Assembly (NCBI RefSeq): GCF_022132145.1
Contig: NZ_JAJISP010000001.1
Location: forward strand, 1,364,001 to 1,428,000
Direction: 5' to 3'
Source: Pseudomonas sp. MMS21 TM103
Lineage (GTDB): Bacteria; Pseudomonadota; Gammaproteobacteria; Pseudomonadales; Pseudomonadaceae
DNA length: 64,000 bases
Shown one piece after another: positions 22,050-30,421 of the stretch; positions within the stretch are counted from its first letter, which is position 1, and every line of letters starts with the position of its first letter. The notes below the pieces were generated by a model, which saw nothing but the letters and a program-made list of their open reading frames with translations, did no database searches and was not told the DNA's origin. The translations under genes were made by a program, and so were the position numbers.

Positions 22050-22937
22050 ATGACCCAAGTGCTTCCCCCCCTCAACGCCCTGCGCGCATTCGAGGCAGCC
22101 GCCCGCCTGCAAAGCGTCAGTCAGGCGGCAGAGCAGCTGCATGTCACCCATGGTGCGGTCAGTCGACAGCTCCGTGCGCTGGAGGAGCACCTCGGCGTGG
22201 CCTTGTTCGTCAAGGACGGGCGTGGCCTTAAACTCACAGATGCCGGGGTGCGCTTGCGCGATGTCAGCAGCGAGGCGTTTGAACGGCTGCGGGTGGTCTG
22301 CAGCGAACTGCAGCAGGGCCAGGCCGAGGCGCCATTCGTGTTGGCCTGCCCAGGCAGCCTGCTGGCGCGCTGGTTCATTCCGCGCCTGGATCGGCTCAAT
22401 CGCGAGCTGCCGGAGTTGCGCCTGCAACTCTCGGCCAGCGAGGGTGAGCTGGATCCGCGGCGCGCCGGGGTCGACGCCACCCTGTGGTTTGCCGAGCCAC
22501 CCTGGCCGGCGGACATGCAGGTGTTCGAGCTGGCGGTCGAGCACATAGGACCGGTCTTGAGTCCACGCTATGGGCGCTTTGCCGCGCTGCACCAGGCCCC
22601 CGCGGCGGCGTTGCTGGGCGAACCCTTGCTGCACACCAGCTCGCGTCCGCAAGCCTGGCCGAGCTGGGCGGCGAGCAATGGCCTGGATGCGGGCGCACTC
22701 AAGCTGGGCCAGGGTTTCGAGCATCTCTACTACCTGCTGGAGGCTGCCGCGGCTGGCCTGGGCGTGGCCATCGCTCCGCAACAACTGGTTGCCGACGATC
22801 TGGCGGCCGGGCGTCTGGTCGCGCCCTGGGGGTTCGTCGCAACCCCGGCCCGGCTGGCCTTGTGGGTCCCCGCGCGGCGCCTGGACAAGCGCGCGCAATG
22901 CCTGGCCGAGTGGCTGCGCGGCGAGTTGGCGGGCTAG
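22050..22937 (+). CDS. trpI: LysR-family activator TrpI
   Basis: ATG 22050 gives 295 residues, the length I recall for P. aeruginosa TrpI, and AGGAA lies 9 nt upstream. The HTH ([24 protein letters not shown]) is at about 20-45. The effector domain includes [23 protein letters not shown] and [17 protein letters not shown], which are strongly TrpI-like. It activates trpBA in response to indole-3-glycerol phosphate. Confidence 0.95.
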   Translation: MTQVLPPLNALRAFEAAARLQSVSQAAEQLHVTHGAVSRQLRALEEHLGVALFVKDGRGLKLTDAGVRLRDVSSEAFERLRVVCSELQQGQAEAPFVLACPGSLLARWFIPRLDRLNRELPELRLQLSASEGELDPRRAGVDATLWFAEPPWPADMQVFELAVEHIGPVLSPRYGRFAALHQAPAAALLGEPLLHTSSRPQAWPSWAASNGLDAGALKLGQGFEHLYYLLEAAAAGLGVAIAPQQLVADDLAAGRLVAPWGFVATPARLALWVPARRLDKRAQCLAEWLRGELAG

Positions 22938-23044
22938 GGTGGCACTTCGGTCGCCGTCTGAAGCGGTCATCGCCGGGCAAAGAGAAACCGCGTACTGCCG
23001 ACTTATCGACTAGCGTTTAACTAGCCCCTCGAGGAGAAACCGCC

Positions 23045-23260
23045 ATGTCTGATCACCACACCTACAAGAAAGTCGAAGTAGTCGGCTCTTCGCGCATCAG
23101 CAGCGATGATGCGATCAACAATGCCCTGGCCGAGTGCGCCAAATCGATCCGCAACCTGGAATGGTATGAAGTCCTGGAAAACCGCGGGCATATCGAAAAC
23201 GGTAAGGTCGGCCACTATCAGGTGACCCTGAAGGTCGGTTTCCGCATCAGCGATAGCTGA
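23045..23260 (+). CDS. Dodecin-family flavin-binding protein
   Basis: The 71-residue protein has the dodecin pattern: YKKVEVVGSSRISSDDAINNAL, then NLEWYEVLENRGHIENGKV and YQVTLKVGFRI. The flavin-stacking Trp is in LEWYEV. Dodecins form hollow dodecamers that store riboflavin or FMN. A good Shine-Dalgarno (GAGGAG) precedes ATG 23045. It is a monocistronic gene downstream of trpI. Confidence 0.92.
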   Translation: MSDHHTYKKVEVVGSSRISSDDAINNALAECAKSIRNLEWYEVLENRGHIENGKVGHYQVTLKVGFRISDS

Positions 23261-23578
23261 GCAGGCCGTTCGCTTAACTGCCGCTCAACAATCCTTGAAA
23301 GGGCGTAACCCCTAGGCAATGGGGGCAGGGGCCTCATGACCACTGCCGCGTCCCGGATGGGCTTGGGGTTTATGCGGGTGACGAAATCCGGGTGGATGGG
23401 TAGCGTCTTCTCCACCCGATGCAGTCCTGGCGCATTGACATAGGCTCTGCCGCGCGCCCGTTGAGCGCAGGTGGTGCCTGCTGGCCGGTCGCGCCTGGAC
23501 GCCGTAGAGTATGCCCCCACGCATTCCACTCGGGTGTCGACTCGCCTCGATAGACCGTACTCGAACAGGCAGGGGCAG
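23261..23578. other. Intergenic region without recognised gene
   Basis: This is a 318-nt gap between the dodecin gene and the luciferase-like monooxygenase gene. CCCCT and AGGGG around 23310-23330 could form a weak hairpin behind the dodecin gene. Short open frames on both strands show no family resemblance. The promoter of the downstream gene must lie here, but no strong -10/-35 pair was picked out. Confidence 0.5.
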
Positions 23579-24580
23579 ATGAGCGCACTGGCAAAGACCA
23601 AGATTTCCACCCTCGATCTCGCACCGATCCGCGATGACGGCGGCCCCGAGCAGGCGCTGCATAACTCCCTGGCGTTGGCCCGGCATGTCGAGCGCCTCGG
23701 ATTCACCCGCTTCTGGGTGGCCGAACACCACAACATGGACGGTATCGCCAGTTCGGCGACCGCGGTGCTGCTGGGCTACCTGGCCGCAGGGACTTCGACC
23801 CTTCGTGTCGGTTCCGGCGGGGTGATGTTGCCCAACCACGCGCCTTTGGTGATCGCCGAGCAGTTCGGCACTCTCGCCACCCTGTACCCGGGGCGCATCG
23901 ACCTGGGCCTGGGGCGCGCGCCCGGCGCCGACCAGTTCACCGCCCATGCCCTGCGCCGCGAGCGCTCCGGCAGTGCCGATGACTTCCCCCGCGATGTCGA
24001 GGAATTGCAGGGCTATCTGGGCCCACGCACGCCGAATCAGCGGGTCATCGCCATGCCGGGCACAGGCACCAATGTGCCGATCTGGCTGCTTGGTTCCAGC
24101 CTGTTCAGCGCCCAGTTGGCGGGCGAGAAAGGCCTGCCCTATGCCTTCGCCTCGCACTTCGCGCCGCGCTACATGCACGAGGCAATTCGCGTCTACCGCA
24201 ACCACTTCAAACCCTCGGCGGTGCTCGATGAGCCCTATGTGATGCTCGGTGTGCCCCTGATTGCGGCCGATAGCGATGAGCAAGCGGACTACCTGGCGAC
24301 CTCGGCCTACCAGCGCATTCTCGCCTTGATCCGTGGCCACAGCCTGGTGCAGAAGGCGCCGGTCAAGAGCATGCAGGGTCTGTGGCTGCCCCACGAAAAA
24401 GAGGCCGTTGCCAGCTTCTTCGGCATGGCGGTGGTCGGCGGCCCGGAGAAAGTCCGTGCGCGCCTGGAGGTGCTGCTGGAGCAGACCGGGGCCGACGAGC
24501 TGATCTTCACCTGCGACCTCTACGACTTCGCCGACCGCTTGCGGGCCTTCGAGATCCTCGCCCAGCTGCGTGCCGGCTAA
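23579..24580 (+). CDS. Luciferase-like (LLM) flavin-dependent monooxygenase
   Basis: From ATG 23579 the product is 333 residues; an in-frame extension to 23471 looks non-coding. The bacterial luciferase TIM-barrel pattern is clear: [57 protein letters not shown] and [19 protein letters not shown]. This resembles E. coli YhbW. Such enzymes use FMNH2 and O2. The substrate is unknown; the osmC gene follows 67 nt downstream. Confidence 0.9.
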   Translation: MSALAKTKISTLDLAPIRDDGGPEQALHNSLALARHVERLGFTRFWVAEHHNMDGIASSATAVLLGYLAAGTSTLRVGSGGVMLPNHAPLVIAEQFGTLATLYPGRIDLGLGRAPGADQFTAHALRRERSGSADDFPRDVEELQGYLGPRTPNQRVIAMPGTGTNVPIWLLGSSLFSAQLAGEKGLPYAFASHFAPRYMHEAIRVYRNHFKPSAVLDEPYVMLGVPLIAADSDEQADYLATSAYQRILALIRGHSLVQKAPVKSMQGLWLPHEKEAVASFFGMAVVGGPEKVRARLEVLLEQTGADELIFTCDLYDFADRLRAFEILAQLRAG

Positions 24581-24647
24581 ATCGCCGCGAACTTGTAGCG
24601 CCGATAGCTCTCTGAACGTTGTAGCCCTTACGCAATGGAGAGTTCAG

Positions 24648-25073
24648 ATGAAAAAGACAGCATCGGCCCACTGGCAAGGCGGCCTCAAAGACGGCAAAGG
24701 CACTATTTCCACCCAGAGCGGTGCCTTGTCCAGCAGTCCCTATGGCTTCAATACACGCTTCGAGGATCAGCCAGGCACCAACCCTGAAGAGCTGATCGGC
24801 GCGGCCCATGCCGGCTGTTTTTCCATGGCCCTGTCCAAGGAACTGGGTGACGCCGGGATGACCGCCGAAAGCATCGAGACCAAGGCCGAGGTGACGCTGG
24901 ACAAGGTCGACGGCGGCTTCGCCATAACCGCCGTGAACCTCAGCCTGCGCGCGAAGATTCCGGGTGCGGACCGGGCGGCCTTTGAGCAGGCGGTGGAAGC
25001 AGCCAAGAATGGTTGCCCGGTATCCAAGGTACTGAATGCCGAGATCACCCTGGAAGCCGTGCTCGACAGCTGA
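24648..25073 (+). CDS. OsmC-family peroxiredoxin
   Basis: ATG 24648 follows GGAGAG; the product is 141 residues. OsmC features are the N-terminal AHWQGGLKDGKGTIST, GTNPEELIGAAHAGCFSMALS with reactive Cys57, and NGCPVSKVL with the partner Cys123. OsmC/Ohr proteins reduce organic hydroperoxides through this Cys pair. The pattern fits OsmC more than Ohr. It may share a transcript with the upstream monooxygenase gene. Confidence 0.92.
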   Translation: MKKTASAHWQGGLKDGKGTISTQSGALSSSPYGFNTRFEDQPGTNPEELIGAAHAGCFSMALSKELGDAGMTAESIETKAEVTLDKVDGGFAITAVNLSLRAKIPGADRAAFEQAVEAAKNGCPVSKVLNAEITLEAVLDS

Positions 25074-25179
25074 GCGGTGTAGACCGAGTGCGGCTCAAGG
25101 TGCGGCAAGCCACGCCTGGCCCACTCATCTGCATTGTACAGATATGCCAGTTCCCGCCGGTTCGGAATGCGGGATCGCG

Positions 25180-25593
25180 CTAGAACATGCCGCAGCGCAG
25201 TACCTTGGCCCTTGCCAGCACATTGCGTTGATCGTCGTAGAGCCAGGCCTGGGCGCTCATCGCCAGTGCCCGCGCTTCGATCCGGTAGTGCTGACCGGCG
25301 GCAAAGTCGTCGTAGCGCACGCGGATCTCGCAGGTGCGCTGAACCGGCTCGGTCATCAGGCTGCCGCCGCCCGGCACTTCGAAATGGTAGCGTGTGATCA
25401 GTTCGTGGGTGCCAGGGGTGATCTGGAAGTAGCGGCCATCGTTGACGCGCTTGCCGTCGAGTTCCTCGGCCATCAGCAGGTCGCTGGCGGTGGTGTACAG
25501 GTCGACCCAGGCCAGGCCGGGGTCGCGCGTCGGCAACGGCGAGGCACAGGCGCTAAGCATCAACAGGCCGACAATCAGGGCTGGATAACGCAT
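25180..25593 (-). CDS. Small predicted lipoprotein
   Basis: ATG 25593 gives 137 residues beginning MRYPALIVGLLMLSACASP, a signal peptide with lipobox LSAC and lipidated Cys at about 16. The mature part has no enzyme motif. It has a beta-rich pattern with ITPGTHELITRYHFEVPGGG, and similar small Pseudomonas lipoproteins are annotated as hypothetical. It is convergent with osmC and divergent from the M-type peptidase gene at 25675. Confidence 0.75.
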   Translation of the reverse strand: MRYPALIVGLLMLSACASPLPTRDPGLAWVDLYTTASDLLMAEELDGKRVNDGRYFQITPGTHELITRYHFEVPGGGSLMTEPVQRTCEIRVRYDDFAAGQHYRIEARALAMSAQAWLYDDQRNVLARAKVLRCGMF

Positions 25594-25674
25594 GGGAGGC
25601 TCCACGGTTGATGTTATGCAATTAGCTTACGCCGATAGTGCGGATAGCAGCTGCAATGCGCTAGCTTGCTGGCT

Positions 25675-26754
25675 ATGACCTATCGCATCGCTCACTCTTT
25701 TGTCGACCCCATCTGCCGGCGCTGGGTTCCGCTGCTGGCGGCCCTGCTGTTGCTCGGCGGTTGCGGCACCCTGGACTACTACGGCCACCTGGCTCGGGGG
25801 CAGATGCAGTTGCTTCAGGTGCGCAAACCGGTCGATGCCTTGCTGCATGACCCGCAAGTGGATCCAGGCCTGCAGCAACGCCTGATCCTGACTCAGCAGG
25901 CGCGCGACTTTGCCAGTACGGGGCTGGGCCTGCCGGATAACCGCAGCTACCGCCTGTATGCCGATATCCAGCGGCCTTTCGTGGTGTGGAACCTGTTCGC
26001 CACGGCGGAGTTTTCCGACCAGCCCGAGCTGCACTGCTTTCCCATCGCTGGCTGTGTGGCCTATCGCGGCTACTACAGCCTCGGCCGTGGCCGTGGCGCG
26101 GCGGCGCTGCTCAAGCAGCGCGGCTTCGACACCTACCTGGCCGGGATCGAGGCCTATTCCACCCTGGGCTGGTTCGACGACCCGATTCTCAGCAGCATGC
26201 TGCGCTGGAGCGATGAACGTCTGGTGGCGGTGATCTTCCACGAACTGGCCCACCAGCAACTGTATGTGGCCGGCGACACCGCGTTCAACGAATCCTTCGC
26301 AACCTTCGTCGAGCGCGAAGGGCTGCGCCAGTGGCAGCGGGCGCGCGGCTTGAATGCCGTCGGGCAACGCGAAGCCAAGCAGCACGAACAGTTCATCGCG
26401 CTGGTGCTGGCCAGCCGCGCGCGCCTGAAGCAGCTGTATGCCCGCGATCTGACCGCAGACGCCATGCGTGTCGCCAAGCAGGCCGAGTTCGAGCGTCTGC
26501 GCCAGGAGTACCGCGTCCTGCGTGAGCGCGAGTGGGGCGGTCGCGGCCGCTACGATGCCTGGGTCGCGGCGCCGCTGAACAATGCCAAACTGCTGCCGTT
26601 CGGCCTGTACGACAAGTGGGTACCGGCGTTCGCCGCCATCTTCGCCGAGGTCGGCGGCGATTGGCCGCGCTTCTACCAAAGGGGCGCGACCCTCGGCAAG
26701 TTGTCAGCCACGGCGCGCACTGCGGCCCTGCAAACCTTGGCCAAAGCCCGCTAG
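25675..26754 (+). CDS. Predicted lipoprotein zinc aminopeptidase (DUF2265 type)
   Basis: The start at ATG 25675 is preferred over TTG 25666. The 359-residue product has a signal peptide and lipobox LLGGC with Cys30. The zinc-peptidase motif HELAHQ covers His179-Glu180-His183, and the nearby NESFATFVE (about 205-213) likely gives the third ligand. This is the pattern of the predicted aminopeptidase family PF10023. It is probably anchored in an envelope membrane. The DUF1161 gene follows 62 nt downstream. Confidence 0.83.
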   Translation: MTYRIAHSFVDPICRRWVPLLAALLLLGGCGTLDYYGHLARGQMQLLQVRKPVDALLHDPQVDPGLQQRLILTQQARDFASTGLGLPDNRSYRLYADIQRPFVVWNLFATAEFSDQPELHCFPIAGCVAYRGYYSLGRGRGAAALLKQRGFDTYLAGIEAYSTLGWFDDPILSSMLRWSDERLVAVIFHELAHQQLYVAGDTAFNESFATFVEREGLRQWQRARGLNAVGQREAKQHEQFIALVLASRARLKQLYARDLTADAMRVAKQAEFERLRQEYRVLREREWGGRGRYDAWVAAPLNNAKLLPFGLYDKWVPAFAAIFAEVGGDWPRFYQRGATLGKLSATARTAALQTLAKAR

Positions 26755-26816
26755 AACTTGCTGTACCGCGCGCCAGTCAAACGCAGGAGAGTTTCGCAAC
26801 AGCAAGGGGATGCACG

Positions 26817-27086
26817 ATGAACCGATGGACAGTGATGGTGCTGCTCGGGTTGCTCGGCAGCATTGCATGGGCGGCGCCCAAACCCTGCGAGGAACTGAAG
26901 CAGGAGATCGAAGTGAAGATCCAGGCCGCTGGCGTTTCCAGCTACACCCTGGAGATCGTCGACAACGACGAGGTGCAGGATCAGAGCATGGTGGTCGGCA
27001 GCTGCGACGGCGGTACGCGGAAGATCATCTACCAGAAGAACGGCTCAGCGCTGGAGCCGCCGCGGATACCATCTGCGCCTCAGTGA
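26817..27086 (+). CDS. DUF1161 periplasmic protein
   Basis: The 89-residue product starts at ATG 26817 behind AAGGGG. It has a signal peptide (MNRWTVMVLLGLLGSIAWA) and the DUF1161 core: PCEELKQEIEVKIQAAGV, YTLEIVDNDEV and VVGSCDGGTRKIIYQ. Two conserved cysteines (PCEEL and GSCDG) could form a disulfide. The function is unknown. It is likely co-transcribed with the preceding peptidase gene. Confidence 0.88.
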   Translation: MNRWTVMVLLGLLGSIAWAAPKPCEELKQEIEVKIQAAGVSSYTLEIVDNDEVQDQSMVVGSCDGGTRKIIYQKNGSALEPPRIPSAPQ

Positions 27087-27198
27087 GCAAGCCGGGTGTG
27101 GACGTTTGACGCCGATCCGGTCGGCAAAACTGCATAACCGAGAAGCCATCGGCTAAGCGCCCCCAATCTGCGCGGCCCGCCCCATCTGGAAGTGCAGC

Positions 27199-27846
27199 TC
27201 AGGCTTGGAAAGCCCGGCGCAGCTCGTCCAGGGTCTGAAAGTGATAGGTTGGCGCCTCGGCCTGCAACTCTTCGCGGCTGCCGAAGCCATAGCCCACCGC
27301 CGCCGCGTCCAGGCCATTGCGCCGCGCACCGATCAAGTCGTGCTTGCGGTCGCCGATCATCAACGCGCTGTCCGCCGCCAAGCGTTCCTGCTCGAGCAGA
27401 TGGGCAATCAGCTCGACCTTGTCGGTGCGCGTGCCGTCCAGTTCGCTGCCGTAGATCACTGCGAAGTGTCGGGCGAAATCGAAATGGCGGGCAATTTCCA
27501 CGGCAAATACCGCCGGCTTGCTGGTGGCGATATACAGGGTCCGCTGCTGCGTCAGCAACAGCTCAAGCAGCTCGCCCACGCCGTCGAACAGGCGATTCTC
27601 ATACAACCCGACCTCGCGAAAGCGCTCGCGGTAATGATGCACCGCCTGCCAGGCCGTGGCCTCGTCGAAGGCATAGGTCTGCATGAAACACTGCAACAGC
27701 GGCGGCCCGATGAAGTGCTCCAGCGCCTGCAGATCGGGTTCGTCGATGCCCAACTGTGCCAGCGCATGCTGCACCGAACGGGTAATGCCTTCACGCGGAT
27801 CGGTCAGGGTGCCGTCGAGGTCGAAGAGGATGTGCTGGTGGTGCAT
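27199..27846 (-). CDS. HAD-superfamily phosphatase (Gph-like)
   Basis: ATG 27846 (MHHQHILFDLDGTLTD) gives 215 residues; ATG 27861 would add five. HAD motifs are DLDGTLTD (nucleophile Asp and acid/base Asp two residues later), ATSKP (motif II), and KVELIAHLLEQ with IGDRKHDLIGARRNG (motifs III/IV). The cap is helical, as in phosphoglycolate phosphatases. The substrate is not certain. It is adjacent to and downstream of the gamma carbonic anhydrase gene, as in other pseudomonads. Confidence 0.88.
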   Translation of the reverse strand: MHHQHILFDLDGTLTDPREGITRSVQHALAQLGIDEPDLQALEHFIGPPLLQCFMQTYAFDEATAWQAVHHYRERFREVGLYENRLFDGVGELLELLLTQQRTLYIATSKPAVFAVEIARHFDFARHFAVIYGSELDGTRTDKVELIAHLLEQERLAADSALMIGDRKHDLIGARRNGLDAAAVGYGFGSREELQAEAPTYHFQTLDELRRAFQA

Positions 27847-27860
27847 GCCGCCCCGCTGCA

Positions 27861-28403
27861 TCAGCTGGTATAGCCTTCCATCAGGTGCTGATCCTTCAGG
27901 CGTACATAGTTGTCGGCGCTGTAGCGGAAATAGCTGCGTTCCTTTTCGGTTAGCTCGCGGGCTTTTTTCGCCGGGCTGCCGACGTACAGGTAGCCGCTTT
28001 CCAGGTGGCTGCCGGGAGTGACCAGGCTGCCGGCGCCGAGCACCACTTCCTCGTCGATCACCGCGCCATCCATGATGATGCTGCCCATGCCGATCAGCAC
28101 CCGGCTGGCGATGTTGCAGCCGTGCAGGGTGACGTTATGGCCGATGGTCACATCGTCGCCGATATTCAGCGGGTAGCCGCGCGGGTTGAAGGGCCCGGCG
28201 TGGGTGATGTGCAGCACGCTGCCGTCCTGGATGCTGGTGCGCTCGCCGATGCGGATGCTGTGCATGTCGCCACGGATCACCACCAGCGGCCAGATTGAAC
28301 TGTCGGAGCCGATTTCTACATCGCCGAGCACCACGGCGGAGCTATCGACGAATACCCGTTCGTCGAGCAGCGGAGTGAACTGCTGGTAACTGCGGATTGC
28401 CAC
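27861..28403 (-). CDS. Gamma carbonic anhydrase-family hexapeptide protein
   Basis: GTG 28403 begins VAIRSYQQFTPLL, aligning with the family N-terminus, with GGGAG upstream; longer frames to 28631 lack similarity. The 180-residue left-handed beta-helix protein has probable zinc ligands His68 (HITHAG), His89 (TIGHN) and His94 (TLHG). It resembles E. coli YrdA/CaiE-type gamma carbonic anhydrases; catalytic activity is unproven in many of these. The HAD phosphatase gene is directly downstream. Confidence 0.9.
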   Translation of the reverse strand: MAIRSYQQFTPLLDERVFVDSSAVVLGDVEIGSDSSIWPLVVIRGDMHSIRIGERTSIQDGSVLHITHAGPFNPRGYPLNIGDDVTIGHNVTLHGCNIASRVLIGMGSIIMDGAVIDEEVVLGAGSLVTPGSHLESGYLYVGSPAKKARELTEKERSYFRYSADNYVRLKDQHLMEGYTS

Positions 28404-28584
28404 GATGGGAGTCTCCCGAGCTGGTTTATGCATGAGTGTAATCAACTCTGACCGATAACGCCGGTCTGGCGAGCGTAACCGTTCGCCAGAAACTGATGAC
28501 TCAAGGCCATTGCACTGGCAGAATTCGGCAAAAAGCTTCCTCCCAGTTGCCGGAGGGACACGTAGCCGCAAGGTCAGGTTTTCG

Positions 28585-30276
28585 ATGGTGGTGGGGGATC
28601 TATTGAGCGTAAAGGCGCTGGCCTGGCGCATCCTGGCCGGCTTGTCGCTCTGGCTGTGTCTCGGGCTGGTTCAGGCCGAGGCAAGTACCCTGGTTGCGCC
28701 AGGACAGGGCGAGATGGTCAACCTGGCGCCCCATCTGCAGTTGCTCGAGGATCCCAGTGGTCAGCTCAGCCTGGAGCAGGTCCAGGCCCTCGAGTTCCGC
28801 GACAATCAGGCCGAGTCGGCCAACTTCGGCTTCAGCCATTCGGCCTGGTGGGTGCGGGTGCGCCTGAGTAATCCCTCCGCGCAAATCCGCCACCTGATGC
28901 TGCGCCAGGACTATCCGCTGATCGACTGGCTCGAGTTCTGGAGCCCTCAACCAGATGGCAGCTGGCAGGTGCGCAACACTGGCGACCGGCGGCCATTCGC
29001 CAGCCGCGAGATCCACCATCGCGATTTCATCTTCAGCCTGGACCTGCCGCCTTACAGTGAACAGACCTATTACCTGCGCTATGCCTCGGCCGGGCCGATC
29101 AACATCGGCCTGGGCCTGTCCTCGGCGCAGACACTGTTCGAGCGTATTAGCCTGGAGCAGCTGGCCTACGGCTTCTACTACGGCGCCTTTCTGTCGCTGG
29201 TGCTGTACAACCTGTTCATGTTTCTGGTGGTGCGCGACCGGGCGTTCTTCTTCTACCTGTTGTATGTCAGCTGCTACGGCCTGTACATGGCCGTGCACAA
29301 CGGCCTGAGCTACCAGTTCCTCTGGCCGGACAGCCCGCGCCTGGCCAACGACAGCCTGTTGCTGCTGCTCGGCCTGTCGCTGCTCTGGGCCCTGCAGTTC
29401 GCCCGCGGCATCCTCGCCACCCGCCAGCTGGCACCGCGCCTGGATCGGCTCAGCCAGTTGCTGCAGGGCCTGTGCGTCCTACTGATGCTGGGCATTTCCG
29501 AGTTCAGCTATGGCCAGCTGATCCAGCCGTTTGCCGGGTTGACCCTGGTCATCACCCTGCAGTTGCTGCTGCTCGGTGTGGTCGCGCTGCTGGCCGGTGC
29601 ACGCCCGGCCCGCTACTACCTGCTGGCTTGGTCCGCGTTGTTGGTTGGGGTGGTGATCTACATGCTGAAGACGTTCGGCTGGTTGCCGCACAATATGCTG
29701 ACGCAGAATGCCTTCCAGCTCGGCTCGCTGATCGAGATGGTGCTGCTGTCGCTGGCCCTCGGTAGCCGGGTGCGCGAGTTGAAGCGCAGCAGTTATCTGG
29801 ACGCCCTGACCGGCCTGTGCAATCGCCGCCACTTCGACAGTCAGATGCACAAGGAGCTGCAGGTGGCACGTCAGCTCGGCCGGCCGCTCAGCCTGTTGCT
29901 GCTGGACATCGACCACTTCAAGCGCTTCAACGACAACCACGGCCATCAGGCCGGCGACCGCGCCTTGCAGAAGGTGGCGCGGCTGCTGCAATGCGAGGTG
30001 CGCAAGCCATTCATTGCCTGCCGCCACGGTGGCGAGGAATTCGCCGTGATCATGCCCAACAGCAGCGCGGCGGAAGCCACGGTGCTGGCCGAGCGCTTGC
30101 GCCGCGAACTGGCCAACCTGGTCCAGGGGGATACGCCCCTGACCCTGAGCATCGGCCTGGCCAGCCTGGCCGATGGTCCCTTCGAACACCCGGAACAGCT
30201 CTTCGCCGCTGCCGATGAGGCGCTCTATGCCGCCAAGCGTGGTGGCCGCGACCAGTTGGTGTGTTACCAGGGCTAG
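28585..30276 (+). CDS. 7TMR-DISM membrane diguanylate cyclase (GGDEF)
   Basis: ATG 28585 gives about 563 residues; a TTG at 28603 and an upstream frame from 28510 are possible alternatives. The order is a signal/TM segment (10-32), a periplasmic 7TMR-DISMED2 sensor (about 40-185; FGFSHSAWWVRVRLSNPS), seven TM helices (about 190-385) and a GGDEF domain (about 395-555). The active-site motif is GGEEF at 482-486, so cyclase activity is expected. The inhibitory RxxD I-site is not intact: the equivalent position reads RKPF. It should make c-di-GMP in response to an extracytoplasmic ligand. Confidence 0.92.
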   Translation: MVVGDLLSVKALAWRILAGLSLWLCLGLVQAEASTLVAPGQGEMVNLAPHLQLLEDPSGQLSLEQVQALEFRDNQAESANFGFSHSAWWVRVRLSNPSAQIRHLMLRQDYPLIDWLEFWSPQPDGSWQVRNTGDRRPFASREIHHRDFIFSLDLPPYSEQTYYLRYASAGPINIGLGLSSAQTLFERISLEQLAYGFYYGAFLSLVLYNLFMFLVVRDRAFFFYLLYVSCYGLYMAVHNGLSYQFLWPDSPRLANDSLLLLLGLSLLWALQFARGILATRQLAPRLDRLSQLLQGLCVLLMLGISEFSYGQLIQPFAGLTLVITLQLLLLGVVALLAGARPARYYLLAWSALLVGVVIYMLKTFGWLPHNMLTQNAFQLGSLIEMVLLSLALGSRVRELKRSSYLDALTGLCNRRHFDSQMHKELQVARQLGRPLSLLLLDIDHFKRFNDNHGHQAGDRALQKVARLLQCEVRKPFIACRHGGEEFAVIMPNSSAAEATVLAERLRRELANLVQGDTPLTLSIGLASLADGPFEHPEQLFAAADEALYAAKRGGRDQLVCYQG

Positions 30277-30421
30277 CGTCGCGGCCGGGGGCGCGGCGAT
30301 GTGCCGCCGCCAGGTCAATCGCGCCGATAGAGCGCTTTGCTGCGGCTGCGGGCCTGGCTTGTATTAAGATAGCGGCCATTACGGCGCGTTCGACGCCGCC
30401 CGAATTAGCCAAGGTGCCACC

